Shown one piece after another: positions 4,324-5,751 of a stretch of DNA of 5,751 nt (positions within the stretch are counted from its first letter, which is position 1; every line of letters starts with the position of its first letter). The stretch is taken from contig JALSHN010000045.1 in the NCBI GenBank assembly GCA_026982215.1, positions 1 through 5,751 on the forward strand, written 5' to 3'. The stretch comes from Gammaproteobacteria bacterium. Its GTDB lineage: Bacteria > Pseudomonadota > Gammaproteobacteria > S012-40. The translations under genes and the position numbers were made by a program. The notes beneath the pieces were generated by a model. The model was given only the letters and a program-made list of their open reading frames with translations, was not told the origin of the DNA and did no database searches.

Positions 4324-5751
4324 CGGGAGTTTTCTTGTTGCGCCTCTTGAGTCTTTTCACTGGCTTCCCGAGGCGGTTTTTCCTCGGATGCGTGTTGCTC
4401 TTTTGAGCCTTCCAGGGCCTGGATCACCGCCTCCAGGCGGGGTTCCACAGTGGGGAGGACAGCCGGTGGCAGTGGGGGCAGGGTGATCCAGGCGCCCACG
4501 GCCTCGCTGAGTTCTTGGTTGTCGTCGCCGTCACCGGAGAGCTGACGGGTGAGGCGGGCCACTTGGCGGGCGAGGCGGGTCTCGGCCTCGCTCTCGGGGG
4601 TGGGGAGGCCGAGGATCAGCTCCAGGTCCACCAGGGCCTGCCGGACCTGCTCGCTCGTCGCTGGATCATGGTCACGCCCCCCCTCCAGCGCCTCCAGCGC
4701 GGCGTGCCGGCGTCTCTCCAGTTCGGGATCGAGGGTCTCGGGGAGGGTGGCGAGGAGAAGGGCGGCCTCTGTTCGTCCGCGACCGGCGAGCGCTTCCAGG
4801 CGGCGAAGCTGGAGGTCGTGGCGCAGGCGTTGGGCCAATTGACAGCGCTGATGGCGGGCTTGGTGTCGCTGCCGCGCCCGTTGCCAGCGTTGCTGCAGCC
4901 GCCGGTAGCGCTCTTCCAGACGGCGGGCGTCGCTGCCGGCCACTTCCAGGGCCTCGGCCCAGGCCTGTTGATGGTGTTGCCATTGGCCGGGGTCGTCTTC
5001 GCCGGCCTCCAGGCGTCGCACCTGTTCTTCCATGGCGTCGAGAATGCGCTGGCGGGCAGCGACCGCTTGGCGGCGTTGTTCCACGCTCTCTTGGCGGGCC
5101 TCGCGCCAACGAGCGACGATGCGGTCGCCAGCCTGGTGGAAGGCGCGCCCCAGGGCCTTGATCTGGCGGGGGGAGACCGGGCCGAGTCGGCGCCATTGCT
5201 CTTGCAGTTCACGCCAGCGTTGCATGGCCTGGTGGGGATCCTCGGCCTCGCCCAGGGCTCGGGCCTCGTCGATGAGGGCGCGGCGCAGACGCAGGTTGCG
5301 CTCCCATTCTTGTTCCAGCCGCCGTCGCAATTCGCGGCTCAGGGTGCGGAAACGTTGCTTGAGGGTCTCGCGACTGGCGGGGTCGGTGGGGCCGAGTTCA
5401 CGCCATTCCCGGTGGAGATCGCGTTCCAGGCGGGTGAGCTTGTACCAGTCCACCCGATTCCAGTCCACACTCTCCAGGAAGCCTTCCAGCCGGGCGAGGA
5501 ATTCTTCCCGGCGGGCACGATTACGGGCATGAATCTCTCGTTGCCGCTCCCGCCAGGCGGCGACCGGCTGATAAGCGCGTTCACAGGCGGCGTCGAAGCG
5601 CTCGCGCAGGGCCTCTTCGTTTTCTGCCGCTCCCAGTTTGCGCCAGCGTTCGCGGGCGTCTTTGAGTTGGTCAAGGATCATGGGCGGGGGCAGCGCGCTC
5701 TCGGCCAGGGCTTCTATTTCCTGAATGAGGGTTTCTTTTTGCGGCGCGGCG
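4320..5751 (-). CDS. DUF349 repeat protein, C-terminal 476 residues (5' end outside window)
   Basis: The frame is open to the right edge. The Met at 5681-5679 is probably internal, because the 23 codons before it (QKETLIQEIEALAESA...) are themselves DUF349-like. Counting visible residues from the edge, three DUF349-type repeats end in a Trp-Arg-x-Leu-Gly motif: WRKLG at 36, WRELGP at 116 and WRRLGP at 186. Each is followed by a helix with an F/FR pair (RFDAA, RFRTL, AFHQA). A fourth, more divergent unit spans about 230-295. The C-terminal segment ALVDLELILGLPTPESEAETRLARQVARL resembles the conserved end of long DUF349 proteins (a helix with LEILxGxxSP followed by RxxxQVxRL). The last 30 residues are a polar Glu/Lys/Gln tail. 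The protein should be soluble, all helical and cytoplasmic, and unusually rich in Arg, Gln and Glu. DUF349 proteins are widespread and their role is unknown to me, so I assign none. Confidence 0.85.
   Translation of the reverse strand, partial: AAPQKETLIQEIEALAESALPPPMILDQLKDARERWRKLGAAENEEALRERFDAACERAYQPVAAWRERQREIHARNRARREEFLARLEGFLESVDWNRVDWYKLTRLERDLHREWRELGPTDPASRETLKQRFRTLSRELRRRLEQEWERNLRLRRALIDEARALGEAEDPHQAMQRWRELQEQWRRLGPVSPRQIKALGRAFHQAGDRIVARWREARQESVEQRRQAVAARQRILDAMEEQVRRLEAGEDDPGQWQHHQQAWAEALEVAGSDARRLEERYRRLQQRWQRARQRHQARHQRCQLAQRLRHDLQLRRLEALAGRGRTEAALLLATLPETLDPELERRRHAALEALEGGRDHDPATSEQVRQALVDLELILGLPTPESEAETRLARQVARLTRQLSGDGDDNQELSEAVGAWITLPPLPPAVLPTVEPRLEAVIQALEGSKEQHASEEKPPREASEKTQEAQQENSR

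Noticed and set aside
4241..4360. N-terminal extension of the small basic protein into the DUF349 gene
   Set aside because: It would start before the apparent promoter and overlap the DUF349 C terminus. Its sequence does not look like the rest of the protein, and starts with ribosome sites exist at 4240 and 4252.
5032..5532. 166-codon plus-strand open frame opposite the DUF349 gene
   Set aside because: Its translation is almost entirely Arg/Ser/Trp, typical of an antisense shadow of a GC-rich helical gene.

Overview
The window looks like ordinary chromosomal DNA from a GC-rich gammaproteobacterium. Two things suggest this: the gpmI–envC–ctpA gene order is familiar from Pseudomonas and other gammaproteobacteria, and the proteins resemble that group (EnvC with a degenerate LytM domain, a YajL-type DJ-1 protein, a multi-repeat DUF349 protein). 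A Chromatiales or Ectothiorhodospiraceae-like source is possible, but this is a guess from GC content and gene content. I see no rRNA, tRNA, CRISPR array, insertion sequence or phage gene.

Plus strand, 1-2727: the 3' end of gpmI (cofactor-independent phosphoglycerate mutase) overlaps envC by 23 bases. envC encodes a periplasmic coiled-coil activator of cell-wall amidases and must use a TTG start. After a 103-base gap with a possible -10 box comes ctpA, a signal-anchored PDZ/S41 carboxy-terminal processing protease with its catalytic Ser-Lys-Gln set intact. The unit ends at a strong intrinsic terminator with a UUCG tetraloop.

Plus strand, 2728-3919: a promoter directly abuts, and partly overlaps, that terminator. 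It serves a two-gene unit: a YajL/DJ-1-family protein (with a textbook Shine-Dalgarno) and a 1-base-overlapping gene for an unrecognised protein with two membrane segments.

Convergent gap, 3920-4000: two GC-rich inverted repeats. One is a plausible weak terminator for the minus-strand genes.

Minus strand, 5751-4001: a DUF349 repeat protein whose start lies beyond the right edge of the window, then a separate small gene for an unrecognised 79-residue basic protein. The small gene has its own sigma70-like promoter, whose -35 box overlaps the DUF349 stop codon.

The first block works at the cell envelope: EnvC licenses peptidoglycan cleavage at division, and CtpA degrades or processes periplasmic proteins, which in Pseudomonas include peptidoglycan hydrolases. 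The other genes are a stress or repair-type protein and poorly characterised conserved proteins. I found no convincing new system. The least explained items are the two-helix membrane protein paired with the DJ-1 gene, and the small basic protein next to the DUF349 gene.
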